Assembly (NCBI GenBank): GCA_009836625.1
Contig: VXVC01000014.1
Span: 62,001-126,000 of the forward strand
DNA length: 64,000 nt
Reading direction: 5' to 3'
DNA from: Holophagales bacterium
GTDB lineage: Bacteria > Acidobacteriota > Thermoanaerobaculia > Multivoradales > Multivoraceae
In this document: positions 1 to 7,494 of the stretch, piece by piece
Layout: each line of letters starts with the position of its first letter
How positions within the stretch are numbered: position 1 is the stretch's first letter
Translations under genes and position numbers: made by a program
The notes under the pieces: model-generated
Seen by the model: the letters and a program-made list of their open reading frames with translations, nothing else
Databases searched by the model: none
Told to the model about the DNA's origin: nothing

Positions 1-1216
1 AGTCACGCTCGTTGATGTCCGCATTCAGGGCGACAAAGGGGAAGAAGAACGGGTCCTCGTAGTCGAACGACGCTGACTTGCTGGTGTCGTCGTAGTAGTG
101 CGCGCCTGCCACCCAGAACAGGTCGCTCGTTCCCCTTGAGTTCAAACGGAACTCCTGGTTGAAGAACTCGCGTTCGAAGCTGTTGTTGACGACGCCGTAG
201 TTGGCGGGGACGAAGCCCAGCTGGGGCAGGAAGATCCTGCCTTCGTAGAGAATCCCGGTCGACCGATTCGCGGTCTCGTCGTACGCCGAGATCGAGGTGA
301 AATCGAACCCGCCAAGGTTGGCGGTCACCCTCATCGTCCACTGATCGATGTCCTTGTCGCCATCGACGGCGCCAGGAGGGGCATCCATCTGCGGCGGGTC
401 GGTCTGAGGATGGAGCGAGTAGATGAAGGGGGAGTCGCGCAGGCGGGCGTGGCTGCTCGTCAGATTGAGCGCAACCCTGTCGGTCACGTCCCAGCGGAGC
501 TTCCCTCGGGCATTCAGACTGCTCGGCTTGGTGATCGGCTCCGAATCGTTGGGGTTGATGATGTGGTTGTCCTCGCTCCGGTAGTTTCCGGCGAGGCGCA
601 GGGCCACCCTGTCGGAGACCGCGGCGTTGAACGCGCCTTCCAGACGGTACTGGGCCTCCTCCCCGTACTCGGCGCGGGCGTAGCCTCCGTTCTCGAAAAC
701 CGCCGGATTCGTCACGATCTGGATCGCCCCGGCCTCACTGTTGCGACCGAACAGGGTGCCCTGAGGACCCTTGAGGACTTCGGCGGATTCGAAGTCCAGC
801 GTGCCGAGGGTCGAGGTGCCGATCGGCTGCGGCACTCCATCGATGTAGATCACCACGGAACTGTCGTCACGACTCGTCTTGTTGATGGCGCCCACGCCTC
901 GAATCCGGACATTGGCATTCGAGGTGTCGTTGAAGCTCGTGATCTCCACTCCCGGCACACTGAGGAACAGGTCCTCGAGAGACAGGAGGCGGTTGAGCCG
1001 GATCTCCTCCGCATCGACGACGTTCACGGTGAAGGGGACGTCGCTGATGTCCTCTTCGACAAACCGGGCTGTCACGACGATGTCATCGAACACGACGACG
1101 TCCTCCGCGGGCGCGGCATCGTCTTCGCTCGCGGACACTTGAGCGGCCAGGAGCCAGGAGAAGAGGAGGGCAAATCCGAGAGAAGCGAGAGCGACACGTC
1201 GACGATTGAAGGCCAT
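1..1216 (-). CDS. TonB-dependent receptor, partial (C-terminus beyond left edge)
   Basis: Outer-membrane receptor for energy-dependent uptake of a ligand. The visible 405 residues start at ATG 1216. A signal peptide (FALLFSWLLAA) is followed by a TonB-box-like stretch (DDIVVTA, about residues 43-49). The plug domain follows, with VPFTVNVVDAEEI, SVPGVEI, VRIRGVG, YIDGV and LKGPQGTLFGRN. Early beta-barrel strands then run off the window edge with no stop codon. There is no carboxypeptidase-like domain before the plug, unlike the receptor at 48.5 kb. The start is 30 bases downstream of the permease stop at 1246, so it is probably the last gene of the ABC operon. The ligand cannot be read from the sequence; metal or siderophore would fit the neighbours. 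Confidence 0.9.
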   Translation of the reverse strand, partial: MAFNRRRVALASLGFALLFSWLLAAQVSASEDDAAPAEDVVVFDDIVVTARFVEEDISDVPFTVNVVDAEEIRLNRLLSLEDLFLSVPGVEITSFNDTSNANVRIRGVGAINKTSRDDSSVVIYIDGVPQPIGTSTLGTLDFESAEVLKGPQGTLFGRNSEAGAIQIVTNPAVFENGGYARAEYGEEAQYRLEGAFNAAVSDRVALRLAGNYRSEDNHIINPNDSEPITKPSSLNARGKLRWDVTDRVALNLTSSHARLRDSPFIYSLHPQTDPPQMDAPPGAVDGDKDIDQWTMRVTANLGGFDFTSISAYDETANRSTGILYEGRIFLPQLGFVPANYGVVNNSFEREFFNQEFRLNSRGTSDLFWVAGAHYYDDTSKSASFDYEDPFFFPFVALNADINERD

Positions 1217-1245
1217 GGTTGTCGAGACTTCCTTTCTTTCGTCCG

Positions 1246-2643
1246 CTAGGCGAACGGGGAGTATCTGTTCCCCGGACGACCCAGGGCTACGAACAGGCAG
1301 AGGCACGCGACCAGAAAGGCCACCGGTATGGAGATCTGCCCAAGGACAGCGGCCGGACTGTTCGACTTGAACTCGAACCCCGATAGACCCGCGAAGTCCT
1401 CGGTCGACATGCGGTTGCTCGCGAGAATGACCGGCCGCAGTTCGTCGTTGAGATTGGTCAGCGCGGCACGAGCCTGTGTCAGGAACGAGAGCGTGCGGTC
1501 GAAGTCGGAACCAGCGATTCTGAACAGGGCGCGCTGCGCGACAATCGCCGGAGATGTGAACTGCAGCTTGTCGACGAACGCGGATCGACGGGCGTGACTG
1601 TCTTCGAAGGCCGCGACGATCGGCGCCGTGCTCTCGATCTCCATCACGTTCGCCAGGAAGTAGGCGTGAGCAAACTCCGGTGCTTCCATCTCGTTGGCGA
1701 CCAGCTCGGGATGGTCGCTCAGATACTTGGCAGTCAGCTCAGGGCGACGCTTCCAGGCATCGTTCTGCGCCACTCGCGCATCCGACAGATAGTCGAGATT
1801 CGAGGGAAGCGGATACAGGGCTTCACCCGCACTGTTGGCCAGAGCCGGTGCGGCGAAAGTGAACAGGGCCCACAGACTGACGAGGACGGCGGCCGACGTT
1901 TCACTGCGGCTCGTTCTGCCCACGACCAGGTAGATGAGCCCGATCCAGAAGAGGCTGTAGGCGAGGAACACGAGAGACCAGAGCAGCCCGAACGCCGCGG
2001 CGCCCTCGGGCGCCATCGCGATGCCGAAAACGACGGCGAGCGCGACGATGCCGCCCAGGATTCCGTTGCGAACCAGCAATCTCGTCGCGATGACTCGCTG
2101 CTTGCTGGCCCGGCTGGCGAGAAGGAGGTTGATCGTGCCGCGCGACCGATCGGCGGCGATCACGTCGAACGACAGCGCGATCATCAGGAGCGGGAGCACG
2201 ACGACGATGAGGAAGGCCAGGTCGAACCTGCCGAGAGTCAGGGTCGTCGGGTTCTCGAACCCATAGCGCTCCACCATCAGGTTCTGGTTCTTCAGAGGCC
2301 CGATGTTCGCGCGCGCGGGCAGCAGCTCCGCGCTGCCCACCGCCAGATGTCCCAGGGGCCCCACGGGGTGGGTCGCGGCGAACTCAACCTGGGAGGGGCG
2401 CGCGTCGAAGGGCGTGGCGAAGCGCTCCCCGGACTCGATTGCCACTAGCGTCTCGAGCCAGACGTCCATCTTCGCCTCGATTGCAGCCTCGTAGGCGACG
2501 AGGGACGCGGAATGAGACGCTCGCCAGGAGACTCCCGACCACACGGAGTAGAAGGACGCGAAGAGTGCGAAGGCCAGGATGGCCCACGCGGCCCTGGATC
2601 GACGGAGCCGTAAGAGCTCGAGCTTGACCAGGGCGCTGGTCAT
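1246..2643 (-). CDS. ABC-2 type permease, DUF3526-like (second permease)
   Basis: Integral membrane subunit of an ABC transporter, about 465 residues. It has a first membrane segment (AWAILAFALFASFYSVW), a long extracytoplasmic loop of roughly 120 residues, a central group of helices (DLAFLIVVVLPLLMIALSFDVIA, then GTINLLLASRASKQRV) and a last helix near the C-terminus. 'RSRGTINLLLASR' is typical of NosY/DUF3526-like permeases. The ATG at 2643 overlaps the stop of the upstream permease (ATGA), which favours it over the longer reading from 2682. It is a paralogue of the next gene upstream, and the two probably form a heterodimer with the ATPase at 4085-4804. The substrate is unknown. Confidence 0.82.
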   Translation of the reverse strand: MTSALVKLELLRLRRSRAAWAILAFALFASFYSVWSGVSWRASHSASLVAYEAAIEAKMDVWLETLVAIESGERFATPFDARPSQVEFAATHPVGPLGHLAVGSAELLPARANIGPLKNQNLMVERYGFENPTTLTLGRFDLAFLIVVVLPLLMIALSFDVIAADRSRGTINLLLASRASKQRVIATRLLVRNGILGGIVALAVVFGIAMAPEGAAAFGLLWSLVFLAYSLFWIGLIYLVVGRTSRSETSAAVLVSLWALFTFAAPALANSAGEALYPLPSNLDYLSDARVAQNDAWKRRPELTAKYLSDHPELVANEMEAPEFAHAYFLANVMEIESTAPIVAAFEDSHARRSAFVDKLQFTSPAIVAQRALFRIAGSDFDRTLSFLTQARAALTNLNDELRPVILASNRMSTEDFAGLSGFEFKSNSPAAVLGQISIPVAFLVACLCLFVALGRPGNRYSPFA

Positions 2644-4088
2644 ACTGCGGTCTCCATGTTCGCGGCCCGAAACGCCGCCCAACGTGCGAACAGGAAGGCC
2701 CCGCTCGCCCAGAGCACCATGACGAGCAGATAGGGGAGATAGCTCCCCGTGAAGTTCGTCAGCGGCGGCGGACCGGCTTCGTAGTCGGCAACCTCGCCCC
2801 AGAAGCTGGTCGGCGACTCGTAGACCATCGGATCGGCCCCGGAGTTGTAGAGCAGGTCTTCGTTGAGCTGCCTGATCACGACCCGCCGGTGTTCTTCAGC
2901 GCTCTTCACGAAGTCGTAGTGGTGGAGGCGGTCGGAGCCGGAGAGACCTGAGGACAGCGCCATGACCGAGATCGTCGGCGACAACGCCGTGAGCCAGAAC
3001 CGGGTGTCCTCCTGGCGGCCATACAGGTCGTTCAGGCCGGCGTAGTAGGCGTCGTAGAGCGGGTCGGAGTACTCCTCGCTCGCCTGCAGCTCCCAGGCGC
3101 TCCACGGCACCGGCGCGTCTTCCACGTTGGCAACCTGGAACTTCTCGAGAAAGCGGGCCATTTCCCGTTTTCTGATGTCGGTAAGCGGAATGCCGAAGGC
3201 GGGAATGACGCCCCAGTACTCGGCCTTGATCTCCTCGAGGTCCTTCCACGTCTGGTAGCTGTCGGGTTGAGGCGTCGCGGTGACCGCGGCATCGTTGGCG
3301 AAGCGCGGCAGGAGCACGGTGACCAGACACCAGATGGCGAGAAGGGAGACAGCCGCGGAACGCCGACTCGGGCTAAGCGCCGAGACGCCGATGGTGAGCA
3401 TCGCGAATGCAAAGAGGTAGATCCCGTAGATGCCGACGATTCCGGCAAGGCGTACCGGCAGGTCTTCCTGCGGATAGCCCCTGTCGAAGACGAAGACCGC
3501 GATGGCGATCAGCGCGAACACGGGCAGGAGCAGCTTCAGCAGCGCTGACGACGCTCCTCGCAACTTGCCTTTGAAGACGGCGCCCGGAGAGACGCCGTAG
3601 CTCATGACCTGACGCAGGGTCCCGTCTTCTCTCTCCCCTGCGTAGGCCCCGAACAGGAGGAGGATGACGATCAGCGGCATGATGACCTGCAGCACCCAGG
3701 CCGGGCTGAGCCCGACAAACCTCGACAGGTCGCCCGTGCTCTCCGCGCGCCTGAACCGGGACGGATTCTGGATGTGTGCTTCCATCCAGACGGCGATGCC
3801 GCCGAAGTCGATGGCGCCGGGATCGAAACTCGCCAGGGTGGGGATCGGCTTGAATACGTATCTTGAGAAGTGTGCCGCCTTGTGCGGGTTCCTGAATCCC
3901 TGGTCCAGCCAGACCGCCTTGTCGCTCTCCGCGGCAGCGGCACGCTCCGTTTCGAAGGTTGCCGTCCGGTTGAGCCCGATCGCCATCGAGGCGACCATGA
4001 CGGCAATCACGCCCAAACTCAGGGCCCAGAGTCGCTTGCCCCTGCGGGCAACAAGCGCCTCCTTCGCTGCAATGACTCCTGCTTTCAT
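2640..4088 (-). CDS. ABC-2 type permease, DUF3526-like (first permease)
   Basis: Membrane subunit of 482 residues. The N-terminal segment is RLWALSLGVIAVMVASMAIGL. A large loop (about residues 45-125) precedes the core helices (VLQVIMPLIVILLLFGAYAG), followed by EREDGTLRQVMSYGVSPG, the coupling-helix type motif of this permease family. A second large extracytoplasmic region (about residues 270-440) precedes a final helix. The ATG overlaps the ATPase stop (ATGA), so translation is coupled. The design of ATPase, two long-loop permeases and a TonB receptor is a recurring envelope transport set whose substrate is usually not known. The DUF3526 assignment is from sequence character, not a search. 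Confidence 0.82.
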   Translation of the reverse strand: MKAGVIAAKEALVARRGKRLWALSLGVIAVMVASMAIGLNRTATFETERAAAAESDKAVWLDQGFRNPHKAAHFSRYVFKPIPTLASFDPGAIDFGGIAVWMEAHIQNPSRFRRAESTGDLSRFVGLSPAWVLQVIMPLIVILLLFGAYAGEREDGTLRQVMSYGVSPGAVFKGKLRGASSALLKLLLPVFALIAIAVFVFDRGYPQEDLPVRLAGIVGIYGIYLFAFAMLTIGVSALSPSRRSAAVSLLAIWCLVTVLLPRFANDAAVTATPQPDSYQTWKDLEEIKAEYWGVIPAFGIPLTDIRKREMARFLEKFQVANVEDAPVPWSAWELQASEEYSDPLYDAYYAGLNDLYGRQEDTRFWLTALSPTISVMALSSGLSGSDRLHHYDFVKSAEEHRRVVIRQLNEDLLYNSGADPMVYESPTSFWGEVADYEAGPPPLTNFTGSYLPYLLVMVLWASGAFLFARWAAFRAANMETAV

Positions 4089-4804
4089 GCCGCGTCCTCC
4101 CTGCCTTCGTGCATGTGTTCGAGATAGAGCGTCTCGAGCTGAGCCGCCGTCACGTCCGCTGCGGCAATCACGTCGACCAGTTGCCCGTCTCTCAGGATTC
4201 CGATCCGGCTCGCGACTTCACGAGCCCGGAACAGGTCATGTGTAGCCATCAAGCCGGCAACGCCCTGGTTCCGCATCTCCCTGAGCAGAGAGCAGAACTC
4301 GTTGGCCGCTTTGGGGTCCAGCCCGGCCAGGGGCTCGTCGAGGAGCAGGATCTCCGCGCTCTTCGCGAGCGCACAGGCGATCCCGACCTTCTGCTGCATG
4401 CCCTTGGAGTAGGTTGAAGCAGGGTTGTGGTTGGCATCACGCGGCAGCCCCGCGGTGTCCAGACACTCCAGGAGTTCGCTCTCTCCCAGACGCTTCCCGG
4501 CAAGCTCGGCGAAGAACCTCAGGTTCTCGTAACCGGAGAGGTCGGGGTAGAGCGCCACTCTCTCCGGGATGTAGGCAACGTGTTCACGGGCGGAGACCGG
4601 ATCAGAGCGGACGCTCTTCCCCTTGATCAGCGCCTCGCCCCTCGTTGGCTCGAGAAAGCCCAGAAAGAGGTTGATCGCGGTTGTCTTCCCGGCGCCGTTT
4701 GCGCCGAGGAAACAGAGGATCTCGCCCTCCTGGACCTCGACATTCAGGCCGTCGAGTGCGACGACGCCGTTGAACGACTTCGACAGTTCTCTTGCTTCGA
4801 GCAT
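4085..4804 (-). CDS. ABC transporter ATP-binding protein
   Basis: Cytoplasmic ATPase of about 239 residues that powers the two permeases encoded after it. Walker A is GANGAGKT (residues 34-41), the signature is YSKGMQQK in place of LSGGQ, Walker B is ILLLDEP, and the D-loop is GLDP. The KGM-type signature matches the NosF/YhcG kind of ABC-2 ATPases. The ATG at 4804 has an upstream GAAAGGGAC Shine-Dalgarno-like stretch and starts the conserved fold at once, so it is preferred to the in-frame ATG at 4837, which adds 11 basic residues. It is the first large gene of the minus-strand cassette. Confidence 0.88.
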   Translation of the reverse strand: MLEARELSKSFNGVVALDGLNVEVQEGEILCFLGANGAGKTTAINLFLGFLEPTRGEALIKGKSVRSDPVSAREHVAYIPERVALYPDLSGYENLRFFAELAGKRLGESELLECLDTAGLPRDANHNPASTYSKGMQQKVGIACALAKSAEILLLDEPLAGLDPKAANEFCSLLREMRNQGVAGLMATHDLFRAREVASRIGILRDGQLVDVIAAADVTAAQLETLYLEHMHEGREDAA

Positions 4805-4828
4805 TGAGAGTCCCTTTCGGTTTCTTCG

Positions 4829-4847
4829 CGGTCTCACTCGGAGACCG
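4829..4847. promoter_or_regulatory. Inverted repeat ahead of the ABC operon
   Basis: CGGTCTC and GAGACCG form a 7-bp stem with a 5-base loop, located 25 bases upstream of the chosen ATPase start. An overlapping smaller palindrome (ACTCGG-AGA-CCGAGT) shares half of it. It could be an operator, an attenuator, or the end signal of the small gene upstream. There is no T-tract. Function is inferred from position only. Confidence 0.35.
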
Positions 4848-4983
4848 AGTCACTCCCGACCTCCGCGTGCCAGCGAAGAGGCTCAGGCGCGCAGCAAGGC
4901 GCTACGAACGGCAGGCGCTCGGCAGTCGTGCGACGAATCGCGCGAGCGTCCTGTGAGACTGGCTCGCTGGATCGAGAGGCGGC

Positions 4984-5289
4984 CTAGGCGCGCAACGGCG
5001 GACCGCGGGGCGGCGCAGGCAAGTAAGGCCGATCAACGACCGGACGGTCGGGCCCTGTGGCACCGCAGGATGCTCCCAAGCGGTCAAGGACGAGCGTCGG
5101 AGCATCGTTCCCCTGGAAGCACTGCGTCTGCTGGAGGTGACAGGTGACGCAGTCGCCGTCACCGACCTCGAGCTGATCGTGTCCGTGCCCGACCGCCAGG
5201 AACGAGCCGAGCAGTACGAGGCAGACCAGAAGGACGGAGGTGCACTGGCGACGGCCAGCCTCGGTCGGAATGGTCTTTGTACGGATCAC
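4984..5289 (-). CDS. Small secreted CxxCH protein, DUF2946-like
   Basis: 101 residues, GTG start. Residues about 17-36 form a signal peptide (CTSVLLVCLVLLGSFLAVG). The short mature part carries HGHDQ, a CVTCH motif (C-x-x-C-H), a further Cys in TQCFQG, and a C-terminus rich in Pro and Arg (RPYLPAPPRGPPLRA). Small proteins with His-rich, C-x-x-C cores and an 'APPR' tail resemble the DUF2946 group found near metal-related TonB receptors. CxxCH could also be a haem-c site, though a single site in so small a protein is unusual. It lies 179 bases upstream of the ATPase start on the same strand. Function unproven. Confidence 0.6.
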   Translation of the reverse strand: MIRTKTIPTEAGRRQCTSVLLVCLVLLGSFLAVGHGHDQLEVGDGDCVTCHLQQTQCFQGNDAPTLVLDRLGASCGATGPDRPVVDRPYLPAPPRGPPLRA

Positions 5290-5366
5290 ATGCTTGCCTT
5301 GGGGCTACGATCAAGCATGTCGGGGCGATTGACTCGTTGTCAAGCCTCTCCGAAGAACGGGGCTTG

Positions 5367-5436
5367 TCGTCGCCGCTTCGCGGCGCGTTCTTCCGGCCGC
5401 CTGGCGGCAGCGGGTCAGAAGACCCGCGCACCCAGA
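5367..5436 (+). repeat. Dispersed hairpin repeat, copy 1
   Basis: Three hairpins in series: CGCCGC-TTC-GCGGCG (5371-5385), GCCGCC-T-GGCGGC (5396-5408) and CGGGTC-AGAA-GACCCG (5411-5426), followed by CGCACCCAG. The same order and tail recur at 9669-9736, and related forms occur at 45093-45187 and 33678-33700. It sits in the 204-base gap between the small secreted gene and the CMD-like gene. Otherwise nothing is seen in that gap. Confidence 0.7.
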
Positions 5437-5493
5437 GAGCGGTTGTCGGCGTGGCGTGGCGTTCTACTGTGATCGGCCGGTTCCCCGAGGCGT

Positions 5494-6033
5494 CTACGGC
5501 AGCGGGAACTCCTCCAGGTAGCGCTCGTAGCCGGGCTCGACGTCGATTTCCAGCGACCGGAGCATTCGCACGACGGCGTTGTAGTAGGAGACGATGATCG
5601 TCAGCTCGACCAGGAGTTCGGCGTCCAGGTGACGCCGCAGCGCGTCGAAGGTCTCGGTGCTGATGCTGAGACCCTCGGTCACCTCGTCGGCGGCAGTGAG
5701 GACGAGCCGTTCGAGTTCCGGGAGCGAGTCGGCTTCCGGCCCCGCGATGACGGCGCGGATGTCGTCGTCAAACATCCCGAACTTGCGGCCGAGCTCGATG
5801 TGGTGGCTGTACTCGTAGTCGGTGCGCGTCAGCACGCCAATCCGCAGGATGGCCATCTCGCGCAGCCGAGTATCGAAGCGTGCCTTGTGGCGGATCCACG
5901 CGCCCGTGTGGCGGAAGGCGCGCGTCCCGGAAGGGCTGTGCGCAAGCATCCGCGCCAGGTTGATCGGCCGGTCGAGCAGCTCCCGGTCTTCGGGAGCGAG
6001 ATCGTCCACGTCGAGGTAGGGGAGTCGAGCCAT
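5494..6033 (-). CDS. Carboxymuconolactone decarboxylase / AhpD-like family protein (copy A)
   Basis: 179-residue all-helical protein of the CMD/AhpD fold, starting MARLPYLDVDDLAPED. The family motif region reads RLREMAILRIG, then TDYEYSHHIELG. The tandem His is kept, but the Cys residues of peroxidase-active AhpD (CxxC) are absent, so an AhpD-type thiol activity is unlikely. Enzymes of this subgroup often sit in aromatic or alicyclic degradation clusters. It is a close paralogue of 6893-7435 (same start, DYEYSHH motif and YERYLEEFPL ending), and an SDR gene lies between them. Probably co-transcribed. Substrate unknown. Confidence 0.85.
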   Translation of the reverse strand: MARLPYLDVDDLAPEDRELLDRPINLARMLAHSPSGTRAFRHTGAWIRHKARFDTRLREMAILRIGVLTRTDYEYSHHIELGRKFGMFDDDIRAVIAGPEADSLPELERLVLTAADEVTEGLSISTETFDALRRHLDAELLVELTIIVSYYNAVVRMLRSLEIDVEPGYERYLEEFPLP

Positions 6034-6080
6034 CGCGATCCTCTCTTGCGGGTCGGCATCGTCAGCGCCGGCGGCGCCAG

Positions 6081-6896
6081 TCAGCGGACGGGAGAGAGTA
6101 CCGTCACGCCGCCGTCGACGACCAGCGCCTGACCCGTGATGTAGCGCGCGTGTTCGGAAGCCAGGAACACGACCGCGCGGCCGACGTCCCAGCCGGTCCC
6201 CTCGATTCGCAGCGCCGAGGCGTTCTTGCGCCGCTCGCGGATCTCGGGCGTCATCGTCGGGCGCTGGACCATCGGCGTCCAGACCGGACCCGGGAGCACG
6301 GCGTTCACCCGAATCCCGGCGCCGGCGTGGTCGACGGCCATCGCCCGGGTCAGCGAGATGACGGCGCCCTTCGACGCCGAGTAGGGAGTGAGGCCCTTGG
6401 GGCGGATCGCGGAGATCGAGCTGATGTTGACGATCGAGCCGCCGCCGACCTCCTGCATCGAGGGAATCAGGGCGCGGGACGCCTGGACCATCGACCGGAC
6501 GTTGACCTTCATCACCCGGTCCCAGAGCTCCGGCTCGGTGTCGAGGACAGTGCCGGGCGCTCCGATGCCGACATTGTTGATCAGCACGGTGGGCGGCGCG
6601 GAGCCCTCCCCCGCGAAGGCAGCGAGGGCCGCGCAGTCCTCGTCGCTCGTCACGTCGCCGACGAAGAGCCGGGCGGCGCCGCCTTCGTTCTCGATCATCT
6701 CGACGGTGCCCTGGCCCGCCTCCTCATTGAGATCCACGAGAACGACTTCGGCGCCGGCGCGGGCTAGCAGGATCGCGGCAGCGCGGCCGTTGCCGATCCC
6801 GTCGCCTCTCGCTCCGCCGCCCGTGACGACGGCGACTCGGCCGCTGAAGTCGATTCGATCTCCCGTCGAGGGGGTCTGCTCCAGGCGCTCCTTCAT
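6081..6896 (-). CDS. Short-chain dehydrogenase/reductase (SDR)
   Basis: 271-residue NAD(P)-dependent oxidoreductase of the classical SDR type. The Rossmann glycine motif is TGGGARGDGIG (about residues 25-35), with an insertion relative to TGxxxGIG. LINNVG follows at about 105-110, NISS at 157-160, and the catalytic YSASK at 172-176 (Tyr172, Lys176). The C-terminus keeps ITGQALVVDGG. The acidic residue after beta-2 (VLVDLNEE) favours NAD over NADP. The ATG overlaps the stop of the upstream CMD-like gene (ATGA), so the two are coupled. Likely an alcohol/ketone interconversion in the same pathway. Confidence 0.9.
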   Translation of the reverse strand: MKERLEQTPSTGDRIDFSGRVAVVTGGGARGDGIGNGRAAAILLARAGAEVVLVDLNEEAGQGTVEMIENEGGAARLFVGDVTSDEDCAALAAFAGEGSAPPTVLINNVGIGAPGTVLDTEPELWDRVMKVNVRSMVQASRALIPSMQEVGGGSIVNISSISAIRPKGLTPYSASKGAVISLTRAMAVDHAGAGIRVNAVLPGPVWTPMVQRPTMTPEIRERRKNASALRIEGTGWDVGRAVVFLASEHARYITGQALVVDGGVTVLSPVR

Positions 6897-7435
6897 CGAT
6901 CCAGCGGGAACTCCTCCAGGTAGCGCTCGTAGGCGGGCTCGACGTCGATGTCGAGCGAGTTCAGCATCCGGACGACGCCGTTGTAGTACGACAGGGTCAT
7001 CGTCAACTCGACCATCATCCCCTCGTCGAGATGACCCCGCAGCGCCTTGAAGGTCCCGGCGCCGATGCCAAGGCCGGTCGTCATCTCGTCGGCCGCGGTG
7101 ACGACGAGCCGTTCGACCTCCGTCAGCGATTCGTCGTCCGGTCCCGCAACGACGGCCCGGATGTCGTCGTCCGAGAGGCCGAACTGCCGTCCGAGCTCGA
7201 TGTGGTGGCTGTACTCGTAGTCGGTCCTGGTGACGGCGCCGACCCGGAGGATCGCCATCTGGCGCAGGCGCGGATCGAGCTTCGTCTTGAACCGAATCCA
7301 GAGGCCCAGACGGCCGAAAGCACGGGCGCCCTCAGGGCAGTAGGCGAGGACCCGGAAGAGGTTGAGCGGCGGATCGAGGAGCCTCTGGTCCTCGGGGGCG
7401 AGATCGTCTACGTCCAGGTACGGGAGTCGAGCCAT
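6893..7435 (-). CDS. Carboxymuconolactone decarboxylase / AhpD-like family protein (copy B)
   Basis: About 180 residues from ATG 7435 (MARLPYLDVDD). A longer reading from 7483 exists, but the paralogue at 5494-6033 begins with the same sequence, which fixes this start. TDYEYSHHIELG and YYNGVVRML are conserved with copy A. The redox CxxC is again missing. It is the first gene of a three-gene minus-strand unit (CMD-SDR-CMD) and is divergent from the secreted esterases across a 59-base gap that must hold both promoters. The paralogy suggests duplication around the SDR, or a hetero-oligomer. Confidence 0.85.
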   Translation of the reverse strand: MARLPYLDVDDLAPEDQRLLDPPLNLFRVLAYCPEGARAFGRLGLWIRFKTKLDPRLRQMAILRVGAVTRTDYEYSHHIELGRQFGLSDDDIRAVVAGPDDESLTEVERLVVTAADEMTTGLGIGAGTFKALRGHLDEGMMVELTMTLSYYNGVVRMLNSLDIDVEPAYERYLEEFPLDR

Positions 7436-7494
7436 GGGGCAGAGGGTATCGTCCGCGACACACGGTATTCCCGTCGCATTCAAGGAGAGTCCCG

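Noticed and set aside
410..1249. 279-residue plus-strand ORF at the left edge
   Set aside because: Shadow of the TonB receptor; no start context, no family motif, and strongly biased composition.
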